A DNA stretch of 18,269 nucleotides from Bacillota bacterium (lineage in GTDB: Bacteria > Bacillota > Clostridia > Acetivibrionales > Acetivibrionaceae): positions 1 through 18,269 of the forward strand of contig JAEWSG010000221.1 in assembly GCA_023398495.1 (NCBI GenBank), given 5' to 3'. The stretch's first letter is position 1. The number at the start of each line of letters is the position of its first letter. The position numbers and the translations under genes are program-made. Below the pieces are notes generated by a model. That model made no database searches, was not told the origin of the DNA, and was given only the letters and a program-made list of their open reading frames with translations. This document shows, piece after piece, positions 1-7,109 of the stretch.

Positions 1-220
1 TTTTTGTTTATTTTGATTTTTGAGGCCTAAAGTTCATATATTCCGCTTTATTTTGGGAGAAAAATATTTTTTCTTTTTTTAACGTCCTACTCTTATCAAC
101 TTTTCATCACATAGCAAATTGCTCATAGATGAAAAACTCTAATAAAAAACTCTAAAACTAAAATTAGATAACATTTCAATATATGCTTAGACGAATAAAA
201 ATCAGATGTGGTTTCAATAA
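1..220. other. AT-rich non-coding stretch
   Basis: No open frame with a ribosome binding site, no clear terminator and no RNA gene could be seen. The stretch holds T-rich runs and a short direct repeat (AAAAACTCTA near 133-157). It may be the flank of a gene lying before the window. Confidence 0.4.
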
Positions 221-438
221 TTTATAAAGGGTGCATACTTTAATAGTGCACCATATTATGGAAAGGACATTGAGTAGAGGCTATAGAGAATGTAAACGAA
301 GCGAAGGAATAGTCGAATCACTGTTCTTCGCGAAGCGAGTTTGATTCGACCCGTAGCGAGTTTTACATTCTCTCAGCCTCGAAGCTTTAGTCCTTGGAAT
401 AATATGGTGCACGGAAATTAAATACACCCATTTATAAA
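221..438. repeat. Palindromic MITE-like element, full copy
   Basis: A roughly 218-bp near-palindrome. The outer arms begin TTTATAAA (221-228 and, inverted, 431-438). Arms 246-268 and 390-412 pair at 20 of 23 positions. Inner arms 286-296 and 361-371 pair GAGAATGTAAA with its complement, and 277-282 pairs with 375-380. The centre is a 9-bp stem (312-320 with 342-350, GTCGAATCA) around a loop containing the palindrome CTTCGCGAAG. No coding frame is evident. The left half recurs inverted at 6697-6816. The structure fits a non-autonomous mobile repeat or a dispersed intergenic repeat. It ends about 10 bases before the -35 of the aroK-like promoter candidate, so it could also affect expression there. 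Confidence 0.75.
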
Positions 439-446
439 AAATTATA

Positions 447-475
447 TTGGTTCAAGGTCGATTTACGTGTATAAT
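447..475 (+). promoter_or_regulatory. Candidate sigma-A promoter for the aroK-like gene
   Basis: A perfect TATAAT -10 lies at 470-475, with a weak TTGGTT -35 at 447-452 and a 17-bp spacer. It sits 33 bp before the start codon, and a G-rich ribosome binding site (GGGGGA, about 496-501) follows. The -35 matches the consensus at only three positions. Confidence 0.45.
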
Positions 476-507
476 ACTGTTATATATTTTTTAACGGGGG
501 ACTTTAC

Positions 508-1008
508 ATGAAATTCAGAAATATTATTTTGATAGGTATGCCAAGTTCGGGGAAAAGTACTGTTGGAAAGCCCCTGTCTAAAGAGTTGGAAATGCAGTTT
601 ATTGATACAGATGCTCTTATCTTTGACAGGGAAAAAAGGCAGCTTAAGGATATTGTAAGGGAAGATGGTTTGGGTAAATTTCTTGAAATTCAGGAAAATA
701 TAATTTTAGAAATCTGTGCTGACAACCATGTAATATCGACAGGAGGAAGTGTTATATACAATCAAAAAGCAATGGAGCACCTTAAAAAGGATGGTTTTGT
801 TGTATTTCTTGATGTCAAACTTGACGAAATAAATAATCGTCTAGAGGGCGGCAGAAGGTTTGCCAGAAATGAAGACCAATCCTTTGAGGACTTATATAAA
901 GAAAGGTTGCCGCTTTACCTCAAATACGCAGATGCTAAAGTAGACTGTACAAACAAGTCTGTTGCTTCAATAGTTAAAGAAATAAGTGAGTTGTACAACA
1001 TACCGTAG
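508..1008 (+). CDS. aroK: Shikimate kinase-like P-loop kinase
   Basis: Cytoplasmic ATP-dependent kinase of the shikimate kinase family; the canonical reaction is shikimate to shikimate 3-phosphate. At 166 residues it has the usual length. The Walker A motif GMPSSGKS is at residues 10-17, the Mg/substrate DTD at 33-35, and a glycine motif TGGS at 78-81. An arginine-rich lid lies near 114-119, and the late substrate-binding Arg appears in KERLPLY at about 133. Two departures from canonical AroK are visible: the FRDRE-type segment reads FLEIQ, so the shikimate-binding Arg (R58 in E. coli AroK) is Leu59, and GGG reads GGS. The start ATG has GGGGGA just before it. It is followed after 71 bp by a chorismate-synthase-like gene, which supports an aromatic role. 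The family is secure; the substrate is less so, because of the missing Arg. Confidence 0.8.
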   Translation: MKFRNIILIGMPSSGKSTVGKPLSKELEMQFIDTDALIFDREKRQLKDIVREDGLGKFLEIQENIILEICADNHVISTGGSVIYNQKAMEHLKKDGFVVFLDVKLDEINNRLEGGRRFARNEDQSFEDLYKERLPLYLKYADAKVDCTNKSVASIVKEISELYNIP

Positions 1009-1079
1009 CGAAAGTTGCAATCAACGGTTAAGGTAATATATAGATATAAATGAGCAAATATATAAGGAGTTGATGTAGA

Positions 1080-2261
1080 ATGGTAGGAAACACATTTGGC
1101 AGGATTTTTCGCGTAACTACATGTGGTGAGTCTTATGCAGGGGGCTTTAGAAAGAAACTTGACATACCAAAAGAGCTTTTCGGAGGATTGATGGCTATTG
1201 TTGATGGTGTGCCTCCAGGAATAAAACTTACAGCGGACTTTGTTCAGGACGAAATGGATAAGAGGAGGCCAGGACAGTCTGATTTAGATACACCAAGGCA
1301 GGAAAGAGATAAAGTCTATATCTTTTCTGGTGTTATGGAAGACGATATTACAACAGGTACTCCTGTAGGTTTAATTATTCCTAATGGAGTAATTGAGGAT
1401 GAACACCTTTTAAAACACAAGAGTTATAAAGAAGTTATTAGACCAGGTCAAGCCGGATACACTTTCTTTAAAAAATACGGACAGTTTGCCGACAACATTG
1501 GAGCAGGACGTGCGTCAGGCAGGGAAACAGCAGCCCGTGTCGCTGGAGGTGCTGTAGCGAAAGCTGTGCTTGACACTATGGGAATTGATGTAATTGCATT
1601 TATTACAGAAATACATGGAATAAAGGCTGGCAATATTAGTTATGAACTAGCAAAAGAAAACTATAGAAAGAATCATTTAAATTGCCCTGACCTGGAAAAG
1701 GCAAAAGAAATGATGGAGGAACTAATTAGAATAAAGGATGAAGGCGATTCGTGTGGAGGAGTTATTGAAATAATTGCGAGGGGAGTTCCTGCAGGCTTGG
1801 GAGAACCTGTATTTGACAAGCTTCAAGCAACTCTGTCACATGCAATAATGTCAATAGGTGCAATAAAAGGAATTGAATTTGGCGATGGGTTTGAGCATAC
1901 AAAAATGAAAGGTTCTCAGTCAAATGACATTCCTTACTATGATGAGAACTCCGGTAAAGTAAGGTTTAAGACCAACCACGCAGGTGGTATATTAGGTGGT
2001 ATTTCCAACGGCGAAGATTTAAGGATCAGAGTTGCTGTAAAAGCCACCCCAACAATTAAGATAAAGCAGCAAACAGTTAATATGTATAAACAAGAAAACG
2101 TTGAAATTGAGTTTAATACAAGAAATGATCCTTCTGTTTGCCCGAGAGTATACCCTGTATGTGAAGCAATGGTTCGTATGGCACTTCTAGATGCCTTATA
2201 TGTTGCAAAAGGGTATAGGGCAGTTTCGCAGAACATAGACCCAAGATGGGACACTCTGTAA
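1080..2261 (+). CDS. aroC: Chorismate synthase-like protein with altered active-site histidines
   Basis: Chorismate synthase makes chorismate from 5-enolpyruvylshikimate 3-phosphate using reduced FMN. At 393 residues the protein is slightly longer than E. coli AroC. Family hallmarks are the N-terminal GNTFGRIFRVTT, VDGVPPG at 41-47, KRRPG at 61-65, GAGRASGRET at 141-150, GVPAGLGEPVFD, NHAGGILGGIS at 299-309, and RNDP at 348-351, whose Asp350 matches the catalytic Asp of the family. Three conserved histidines are replaced. GESH reads GESY (Tyr19) and is followed by an extra segment of about 17 residues; PGHAD reads PGQAG (Gln124); RHDP reads RNDP (Asn349). The first two are the invariant pair known as His17 and His106 in the Neurospora enzyme. 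AAGGAG lies 11 bases before the ATG. Probably co-transcribed with the kinase upstream. Family membership is secure; activity is open. Confidence 0.85.
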   Translation: MVGNTFGRIFRVTTCGESYAGGFRKKLDIPKELFGGLMAIVDGVPPGIKLTADFVQDEMDKRRPGQSDLDTPRQERDKVYIFSGVMEDDITTGTPVGLIIPNGVIEDEHLLKHKSYKEVIRPGQAGYTFFKKYGQFADNIGAGRASGRETAARVAGGAVAKAVLDTMGIDVIAFITEIHGIKAGNISYELAKENYRKNHLNCPDLEKAKEMMEELIRIKDEGDSCGGVIEIIARGVPAGLGEPVFDKLQATLSHAIMSIGAIKGIEFGDGFEHTKMKGSQSNDIPYYDENSGKVRFKTNHAGGILGGISNGEDLRIRVAVKATPTIKIKQQTVNMYKQENVEIEFNTRNDPSVCPRVYPVCEAMVRMALLDALYVAKGYRAVSQNIDPRWDTL

Positions 2262-2277
2262 AAGTTAAAATACAAAA

Positions 2278-2330
2278 TAAAAGAATCATGTGGGTTTTAA
2301 TTGCATTTTACCTCACATGATTCTTTAAAC
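2278..2330. terminator. Bidirectional intrinsic terminator
   Basis: A perfect 13-bp stem (2280-2292, AAAGAATCATGTG, with 2314-2326) has A-rich and T-rich flanks on both sides. It can end both the plus-strand aroC-like transcript and the facing minus-strand PilZ gene. Confidence 0.8.
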
Positions 2331-2355
2331 TCAAAGGATAATCGTACGAGAAATT

Positions 2356-3012
2356 TCAGTTTTTTGAAAGTTTGTTGGAAATTATCTTTCTGTATGAATC
2401 ATATTGAGTTTTTAGCATTACAACCGCAAATTCCTGAGTGAGCCTTAATATTTCAATACAATGCTCAATGCTGTCCATAACGGATTTATCGGTTTCAACA
2501 TATTCCAGACCATATTCAAAACCATATTTACTTGCGTTTTTCCAGACTATTTTTGCTTCAAATTCGAGATTCTTTTCTTCTATTGTTGTATTAATTTTGA
2601 AAATCTGACCATTTTCATATTCAAGCTTTGAACAGATTGATAATCCCTCAATGCTCATATTTCGAATATACGCAAAGTTTTTTTCTCCACTGTCCAATAT
2701 GTAAGCACATAAAGAAACAGGGAATCTTTGAGTAATTCTTCTGTCTGTGATAGTTAAAATATTATTAACGGTTAAACCAACGGTGTTTTGCTGATAGTCA
2801 ATGTTGGAAATGGTACTTTCACAAATGTTTACAATATTTTCGTCTTCAAAACCCATTACAATAGGGTCATTGTCAAAAAAATTGAATATTAGGAAATCTT
2901 TATCTGGTTTAATAACAAGATAATTGTCATTGATATTGCTTATTACTCCTTTATTTATTTTTTTGCCGGAATAATGCTTGAGAGTAACGACTTCTCCAAC
3001 TTTTAAATTCAT
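2356..3012 (-). CDS. PilZ domain protein, c-di-GMP receptor (YcgR-like)
   Basis: A 218-residue soluble protein. The N-terminal half (about 1-88) is a beta-rich segment resembling the YcgR N-terminal domain. A PilZ domain follows: RRITQR places the RxxxR motif at Arg92 and Arg96, and NMSIEG (118-123) matches the (D/N)xSxxG motif. Both motifs needed to hold cyclic di-GMP are present. The C-terminus (about 175-218) is helical. Members of this family couple c-di-GMP levels to motility, adhesion or exopolysaccharide output. The start ATG is preceded by GGAG at a normal distance. It is transcribed alone, converging on the aroC-like gene and sharing its terminator. The effector it acts on cannot be told from the neighbours. 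Confidence 0.85.
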   Translation of the reverse strand: MNLKVGEVVTLKHYSGKKINKGVISNINDNYLVIKPDKDFLIFNFFDNDPIVMGFEDENIVNICESTISNIDYQQNTVGLTVNNILTITDRRITQRFPVSLCAYILDSGEKNFAYIRNMSIEGLSICSKLEYENGQIFKINTTIEEKNLEFEAKIVWKNASKYGFEYGLEYVETDKSVMDSIEHCIEILRLTQEFAVVMLKTQYDSYRKIISNKLSKN

Positions 3013-3306
3013 AAAATCATCTCCGCCTACCAGATTTAATTATTGTACTGCAAAATATAAGATAAAACCAATGAAGCTCAAGGAAATTGCTTGTAAAGAT
3101 AAGTAATTTGTGAGAAAATACAAAGATGGTAAATTGCTAAACGCTATTAAATAAGCTTAATTACATTATAACATAATTTAGCATAATTATATAGTATAAT
3201 TTAAAATTTTTTTGTTTGGTTTACTTAATTTTAAATCAGCAGGATTAAATGCGGTCATTGTAGAATTATATAATAATATGAGATGTTAAAAAAGGATGGT
3301 ATAATA

Positions 3307-4275
3307 ATGTACTATGTTACAGCTTTAGGTGAAATACTCATTGATTTTACTCCTTCTCATTCATCTGGTCACGGAAATCCATGTTTTGAGCAGAATCCTG
3401 GAGGAGCACCCGCAAATGTACTTGCGTGTTTAGCAAAACTTGGAGCTAAAACCGCATTTATCGGGAAAGTCGGGAAAGATATATTTGGTACCTTCCTCAA
3501 GCAAGTTCTATCAGAATATGGCATTGATACCTTGGGTCTTAACTTCAGTGATAATATTAATACAACGCTTGCCTTCGTGAAGCTTGATGAAAATGGAGAC
3601 CGGACCTTCAGTTTTTACAGAAATCCTGGTGCTGATACGGTTTTGGAGCCCTCTGATATAGATCTAAATTTGATTGAAGCTTCAAAAGTATTTCATTTCG
3701 GATCATTGTCAATGACGGATGAGCCATCAAGAAGTGCTACTTTGAAAGCATTAGAGCATGCAAAGAATATGAATAAGATTATTTCATATGATCCAAACTT
3801 GAGACCAGCACTTTGGAAAAATCTTGATGACGCACTAGATGAGATAAAATCTGTTTTGGACAAAGTAGATGTACTTAAAGTTTCAGAAGAAGAACTTGAA
3901 TTTATTACTGGTGTTAATGAGCTTGACAGAGGGAGCAGCATATTAAACGAACAGTATGGTATTAGAGTGGTTCTCGTAACAAGGGGAATTAACGGGTGTT
4001 ATTACAGGTACAAAGGATTTACAGGTACTAAACCTGCATTCAGAAATCTTAAAACAATTGATACAACTGGAGCTGGCGACGCTTTTTTGGGTGGTTTTCT
4101 ATATTTCATTCTTTCAAAGGGAATAACTGAATTAGATTGTATGGAACCTTCATTACTGGAAAGTGCTGTTATTTTTGCAAATGCTGTTGCTGCCATATGC
4201 ACTACAAGAAGAGGTGCAATACCTGCTATGCCTGATATAACTGAAGTCAATGATCTTATAAATGGTGTAATTTAA
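3307..4275 (+). CDS. Fructokinase, PfkB/ribokinase family
   Basis: Phosphorylates fructose with ATP to fructose 6-phosphate in the cytoplasm. The N-terminus ALGEILIDF has the early Asp (Asp13) that binds the sugar. PfkB signature 1 is around GGAPANV (32-38), typical of fructokinases. The FSFYRNPGAD segment is also typical of bacterial fructokinases. Signature 2 reads DTTGAGD at 252-258, with Asp258 as catalytic base and the glycines as anion hole. The open frame extends to an ATG at 3283, but that start lacks a ribosome binding site, whereas GGATGG lies about 7 bases before the ATG at 3307, giving 322 residues, the normal family length. No sucrose hydrolase or transporter is next to it, so the pathway source of fructose is not shown. 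A related PfkB sugar kinase is the main alternative. Confidence 0.88.
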   Translation: MYYVTALGEILIDFTPSHSSGHGNPCFEQNPGGAPANVLACLAKLGAKTAFIGKVGKDIFGTFLKQVLSEYGIDTLGLNFSDNINTTLAFVKLDENGDRTFSFYRNPGADTVLEPSDIDLNLIEASKVFHFGSLSMTDEPSRSATLKALEHAKNMNKIISYDPNLRPALWKNLDDALDEIKSVLDKVDVLKVSEEELEFITGVNELDRGSSILNEQYGIRVVLVTRGINGCYYRYKGFTGTKPAFRNLKTIDTTGAGDAFLGGFLYFILSKGITELDCMEPSLLESAVIFANAVAAICTTRRGAIPAMPDITEVNDLINGVI

Positions 4276-4476
4276 AATTGTAGGCATTATAAATTATTTT
4301 TGTAAGAAAAGTGTTTTAGCTGAAATCTCTGAAACTAAAATAAACTTGCTTTTTTTCAAAAAAGTTTACAAATTAGACATAAATCTATAAAATAATTAGT
4401 ATACGATTTTTTATAGAGTCTCATATTGTATAAATTATTATTTATATATAAAAATTATAAGGCTGGGGGTTTTTAA
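4276..4476. other. Intergenic spacer after fructokinase
   Basis: AT-rich spacer. A weak hairpin (AAACTT with AAGTTT, about 4344-4368) is split by a T-run and might end the fructokinase transcript. No convincing promoter could be singled out for the parvulin gene that follows. Confidence 0.3.
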
Positions 4477-5841
4477 ATGAAAAAAAAGGTTCTTTTGGCA
4501 GTTGCATTGGTGATAGTTGTAGCAGCTGCAGTTTTAATTCCGACATTTATAAAGCAAGGAGGCTTTGGTAACAAGAGCACTAATAAAACCGTGCAGTTTG
4601 GATTTGAAACACTAAAAATCAATGGCAATTATGTAAGTGCAGATGTTTTTTCAGAGAAATATAATGAATTTTATCAGAAGTACAAGAATAATGCAGAAAT
4701 GCTCCAAAAAAATGATGAAGAGAGAAATGACATCTTTTTAGAACAATTAATTGAAACGCTTGTTATGGATGACTATTTTTTCAATAAGTCAGGCGTTAAA
4801 GTTAGTGATGATGAAGTAGATGCCTATGTTTCTAAGTATGTAACTCCGAGATATTCAGATAACGATGAGCAAACGGAGTACTTCCAGTTAATGGGGTTTC
4901 TTAGTGAAGAGGATATGAAAAAGAATATAAAAGACTATCTCTTAAAACAGCAAGTCTATTACGCAGCAGCAACAAAGGCAGGAATTACATTGACCGATAA
5001 AGAACGTGAAGAAGCATATATACAGCATAAAAACAATAACAAAAAAATTCAATTGAGAAATATATTGATTGCAATTAACGACAAGAGAACAAAAGAGCAG
5101 GCACAAGAACTTGCAAACACTGTATATACAAAGCTTAAGAATGGTGAAAGTTTTGAGACACTTGCAAAAGAATATTCGGATGATAGTGAGAGCAATGAAA
5201 ACGGTGGGCTCAAAAAAAGTGTTTTACCCGGATTTAGTGAAACTGATTTTGATGACATAGTATTTAAAGCAGAGGTCGGGCAACTTCTGGAACCGATATA
5301 TCTGGCTAAAGGATTTGAAATCGTAAAAATAGAAAAAATCACAGAGTTCAGCCATCCGGAAGACGAATTTTCCGAGACTGTATTAGTCGAAAAATTCCTC
5401 AATTCTGACAAATACGATGAATGGTATGGAGAAATCAAGAAAGAATATGAGATTGAAATAACTGATCCTATCTTTAACGCATATAGAGCACTTAAAGATA
5501 AAAAGTATGATGAGGCAGCTAAATATTACGAAGCAGCATATCAAAAAACAGATGATATCGGATATTTGTATAGGGCATGTGAAACATATTCGCTTGGACA
5601 AAACTGGACAGAATTGATAAGAGCAAGTAAAATTGGTTATAAGGTTGAATCAGATAATGTATTATATTATGTATTTGAGGCAAAAGGTATTTATAGTGGA
5701 GGAGACAAAGAAGAAGGGCTTCAAAAGATGAAGTCGGCCCAAAAAATGGCTAAAGATGATGTTTATTTCTTAGGAGTAATTAAAAAGACTTACGAGGAGT
5801 TGGGTTTAGAAGAAGAGGCATCAAGAATAAATGTGAATTAA
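4477..5841 (+). CDS. Membrane-anchored parvulin peptidyl-prolyl isomerase with TPR-like tail (PrsA/SurA-like foldase)
   Basis: An extracytoplasmic foldase candidate of 454 residues. An N-terminal hydrophobic segment (about 4-25) follows a Lys-rich start. There is no lipobox Cys, so it is an uncleaved anchor or a signal peptide rather than a PrsA lipoprotein. Residues 40-185 resemble the SurA N-terminal chaperone region (HxxQ-like leaving group not seen; LIETLVMDDYF and LLKQQVYYAA helices present). The parvulin (PpiC) domain spans about 189-290, with LRNILIA, the NGESFETLAKEYSDD helix, ENGGLKKSVLPG and KGFEIVKIEKI. The C-terminal 120 residues contain TPR-like helices (KKYDEAAKYYEAAYQ and similar), which is not usual for PrsA. 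GGGGG precedes the ATG. A two-hairpin terminator region follows. Its role in folding secreted cellulases is an inference from the organism type. Confidence 0.85.
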   Translation: MKKKVLLAVALVIVVAAAVLIPTFIKQGGFGNKSTNKTVQFGFETLKINGNYVSADVFSEKYNEFYQKYKNNAEMLQKNDEERNDIFLEQLIETLVMDDYFFNKSGVKVSDDEVDAYVSKYVTPRYSDNDEQTEYFQLMGFLSEEDMKKNIKDYLLKQQVYYAAATKAGITLTDKEREEAYIQHKNNNKKIQLRNILIAINDKRTKEQAQELANTVYTKLKNGESFETLAKEYSDDSESNENGGLKKSVLPGFSETDFDDIVFKAEVGQLLEPIYLAKGFEIVKIEKITEFSHPEDEFSETVLVEKFLNSDKYDEWYGEIKKEYEIEITDPIFNAYRALKDKKYDEAAKYYEAAYQKTDDIGYLYRACETYSLGQNWTELIRASKIGYKVESDNVLYYVFEAKGIYSGGDKEEGLQKMKSAQKMAKDDVYFLGVIKKTYEELGLEEEASRINVN

Positions 5842-5845
5842 TCAG

Positions 5846-5889
5846 AAATGGTCACTTTCAGTATGACTGAAATGTGACCATTTATTTTT
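5846..5889 (+). terminator. Intrinsic terminator of the parvulin gene
   Basis: Strong stem AATGGTCACTTTCAG paired with CTGAAATGTGACCATT around a TATGA loop, followed by TTATTTTT. It starts five bases after the stop codon. Confidence 0.85.
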
Positions 5890-5900
5890 GCTAAACTAAC

Positions 5901-5926
5901 AAAAGCCGCTTTGCGGTTTTGTTTTG
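5901..5926 (+). terminator. Second small terminator-like hairpin
   Basis: A CCGC-TTT-GCGG stem with A-rich 5' and T-rich 3' sides, followed by GTTTTGTT, placed just after the stronger terminator. It could back up termination or act on minus-strand transcripts. Confidence 0.5.
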
Positions 5927-5958
5927 TTGTGTCTAGAAGTTAATTCTGTTACGAGGCA

Positions 5959-6060
5959 CTATATTGAACGCGATAAAGATTTTACATCGCACTTCAATTT
6001 CCTTAGTATAATATCACGAAAATCAATTTTTCCAATGTATAATCATTTTCATGATTTATA
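5959..6060 (+). repeat. Two-hairpin intergenic repeat, copy 1
   Basis: About 100 bp nearly repeated at 6935-7032 in the same orientation. Hairpin 1 is TTGAACGCGAT with ATCGCACTTCAA. Hairpin 2 pairs 6013-6023 (ATCACGAAAAT) with 6045-6055 (ATTTTCATGAT) with one mismatch. It lies in the leader region before the RDD gene, about 75 bp from its start. It could be a mobile repeat or a structured RNA leader. Confidence 0.65.
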
Positions 6061-6136
6061 TAGTTAAAATAATCTATAAATGCTATAATTGTTTTTATAT
6101 TATTTTATATGGTTTTGCTGAAGGGAGACTTAAAAG

Positions 6137-6664
6137 TTGGACACAAATAGTTCTAATAAAATTATAGATTATGGAAATGCCGGACCGTTGGTAAGATATT
6201 TTGCAAGATATATCGATATGTACCTTTTTATTACGTTTGTTGTTACACTTCAGTTGCTACTATTTCCAACAAAGCAGCTTAATGAAACTATAACAGCTTT
6301 TGGAGTGTACATAATCTGGATTTTCTTAGAAGCACAACTCATGGCAACCTGGGGAACTACACCTGGAAAATGGCTGCTAAAAATCAGAGTAAGTGATTCT
6401 GATTTCAATAAACTTTCATTAAAAACGTCATTAAAAAGAAGTTCACTTGTATGGTTGATCGGAACTGGAATGTACTTATTTTCATTCATAACTGAAGTAT
6501 ATTCATATATTGTTCTTAGAAATAACGGTATTACAATTTGGGATAGAATATGCAAGTGTAATGTGAAGCATGAAAAAATCGGTTCTGAAAGGATACCTGT
6601 TATTTTGGGAGTACTGATCTTACCATTTTTCATACAAATTGTTCTTCTGCCTCTTACTAAGTAA
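6137..6664 (+). CDS. RDD family membrane protein
   Basis: Integral membrane protein of 175 residues. A short polar N-terminus leads to RYFARYIDMYLF (20-31), which carries the Arg and Asp of the RDD domain. Hydrophobic segments lie at about 29-43, 54-72, 104-128 and 153-172. The hallmark GTTPGKWLLKIRV is at 73-85, and IWDRI near 135-140 supplies the later conserved Asp. RDD proteins are poorly understood; some have been linked to ion or solute transport. Translation appears to start at TTG (6137), since AAGGGAG sits 9 bases before it and no ATG fits. No operon partner is adjacent. It is flanked on both sides by repeat elements. Confidence 0.85.
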   Translation: MDTNSSNKIIDYGNAGPLVRYFARYIDMYLFITFVVTLQLLLFPTKQLNETITAFGVYIIWIFLEAQLMATWGTTPGKWLLKIRVSDSDFNKLSLKTSLKRSSLVWLIGTGMYLFSFITEVYSYIVLRNNGITIWDRICKCNVKHEKIGSERIPVILGVLILPFFIQIVLLPLTK

Positions 6665-6696
6665 GGTATCAATAAAATATAAGTTCCTATAAAGCT

Positions 6697-6816
6697 GTCG
6701 AATCAAACTCGCTTCGCGAAAAAAAGTGATTCGACTTTTCCTACGCTTCGTTAACATTCTCTATAGCCTTTACGCAATGTTCTTTCCATAATATGGTTCG
6801 CTATTAAAGTATGCAC
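6697..6816 (-). repeat. Inverted half-copy of the palindromic element
   Basis: Read on the minus strand, this matches the left half plus the central hairpin of the element at 221-438 with scattered differences. Shared parts include the 16-bp GTGCATACTTTAATAG edge (6801-6816 inverted), CCATATTATGGAAAG, CTATAGAGAATGT and the GTCGAATCA central stem (6697-6705 with 6727-6735). The right arm is absent, so it is a truncated copy. Confidence 0.75.
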
Positions 6817-6934
6817 CTTAATTTAAATTAACTGGTTGAAAGCACAGTATAAATGTAGTAATATTATTTTATAAAGATTAATATTGGATTTGGATGATTT
6901 GTAATAATTGTAATGTAGATAATAATCTTGTAAT

Positions 6935-7032
6935 ATATTGAACGCGATAAAGCTTTTACATCGCACTTCAATTTCTTTGATTTATTATCGTGAAAATTCA
7001 GTTTGTCCTTGTATAATCATTTTCACGATTTA
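6935..7032 (+). repeat. Two-hairpin intergenic repeat, copy 2
   Basis: Direct repeat of the 5959-6060 element. Hairpin 1 is unchanged. Hairpin 2 pairs 6987-6997 (ATCGTGAAAAT) with 7019-7029 (ATTTTCACGAT) perfectly. One base pair differs between copies by a compensated change (A-T in copy 1, G-C here). It sits in the leader region of the mannanase gene. Confidence 0.65.
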
Positions 7033-7109
7033 ATACGAAAAATCCAATTACAAGAACACTATTTATTTATATAAAAAATTATTAATATTATTTTAAGGAG
7101 GAGTTTGTT

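Larger units (their letters stand above)
6665..7109. other. Repeat-rich spacer before the mannanase gene
   Basis: This 445-bp spacer holds an inverted half-copy of the palindromic element, an AT-rich stretch, and the second two-hairpin repeat 78 bp before the mannanase start. AAGGAGGA, the mannanase ribosome binding site, is at about 7096-7103. No gene is visible in it. Confidence 0.6.

Noticed and set aside
221..438. Structured riboswitch or T-box before the aroK-like gene
   Set aside because: The structure is a simple near-perfect palindrome lying before, not after, the promoter candidate, and a partial copy occurs elsewhere; no T-box or known riboswitch core was seen.
1937..2275. Minus-strand open frame of 112 codons inside the chorismate-synthase-like gene
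   Set aside because: It lies antisense to a gene with clear family motifs and has no family-like text; a shadow frame.
3283..3306. Extended N-terminus of the fructokinase
   Set aside because: The earlier ATG lacks a ribosome binding site and adds eight residues not typical of the family; GGATGG favours 3307.
5049..5438. Minus-strand open frame of 129 codons inside the parvulin gene
   Set aside because: Ser-rich low-complexity text, antisense to a well-supported domain; a shadow frame.
6250..6672. Minus-strand open frame of 140 codons opposite the RDD gene
   Set aside because: The plus strand carries the RDD motifs and a good ribosome binding site; the minus frame has neither.
5959..7032. 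CRISPR-like array from the repeated elements
   Set aside because: Only two copies, nearly 1 kb apart, with a gene between them; no regular spacers and no cas genes.
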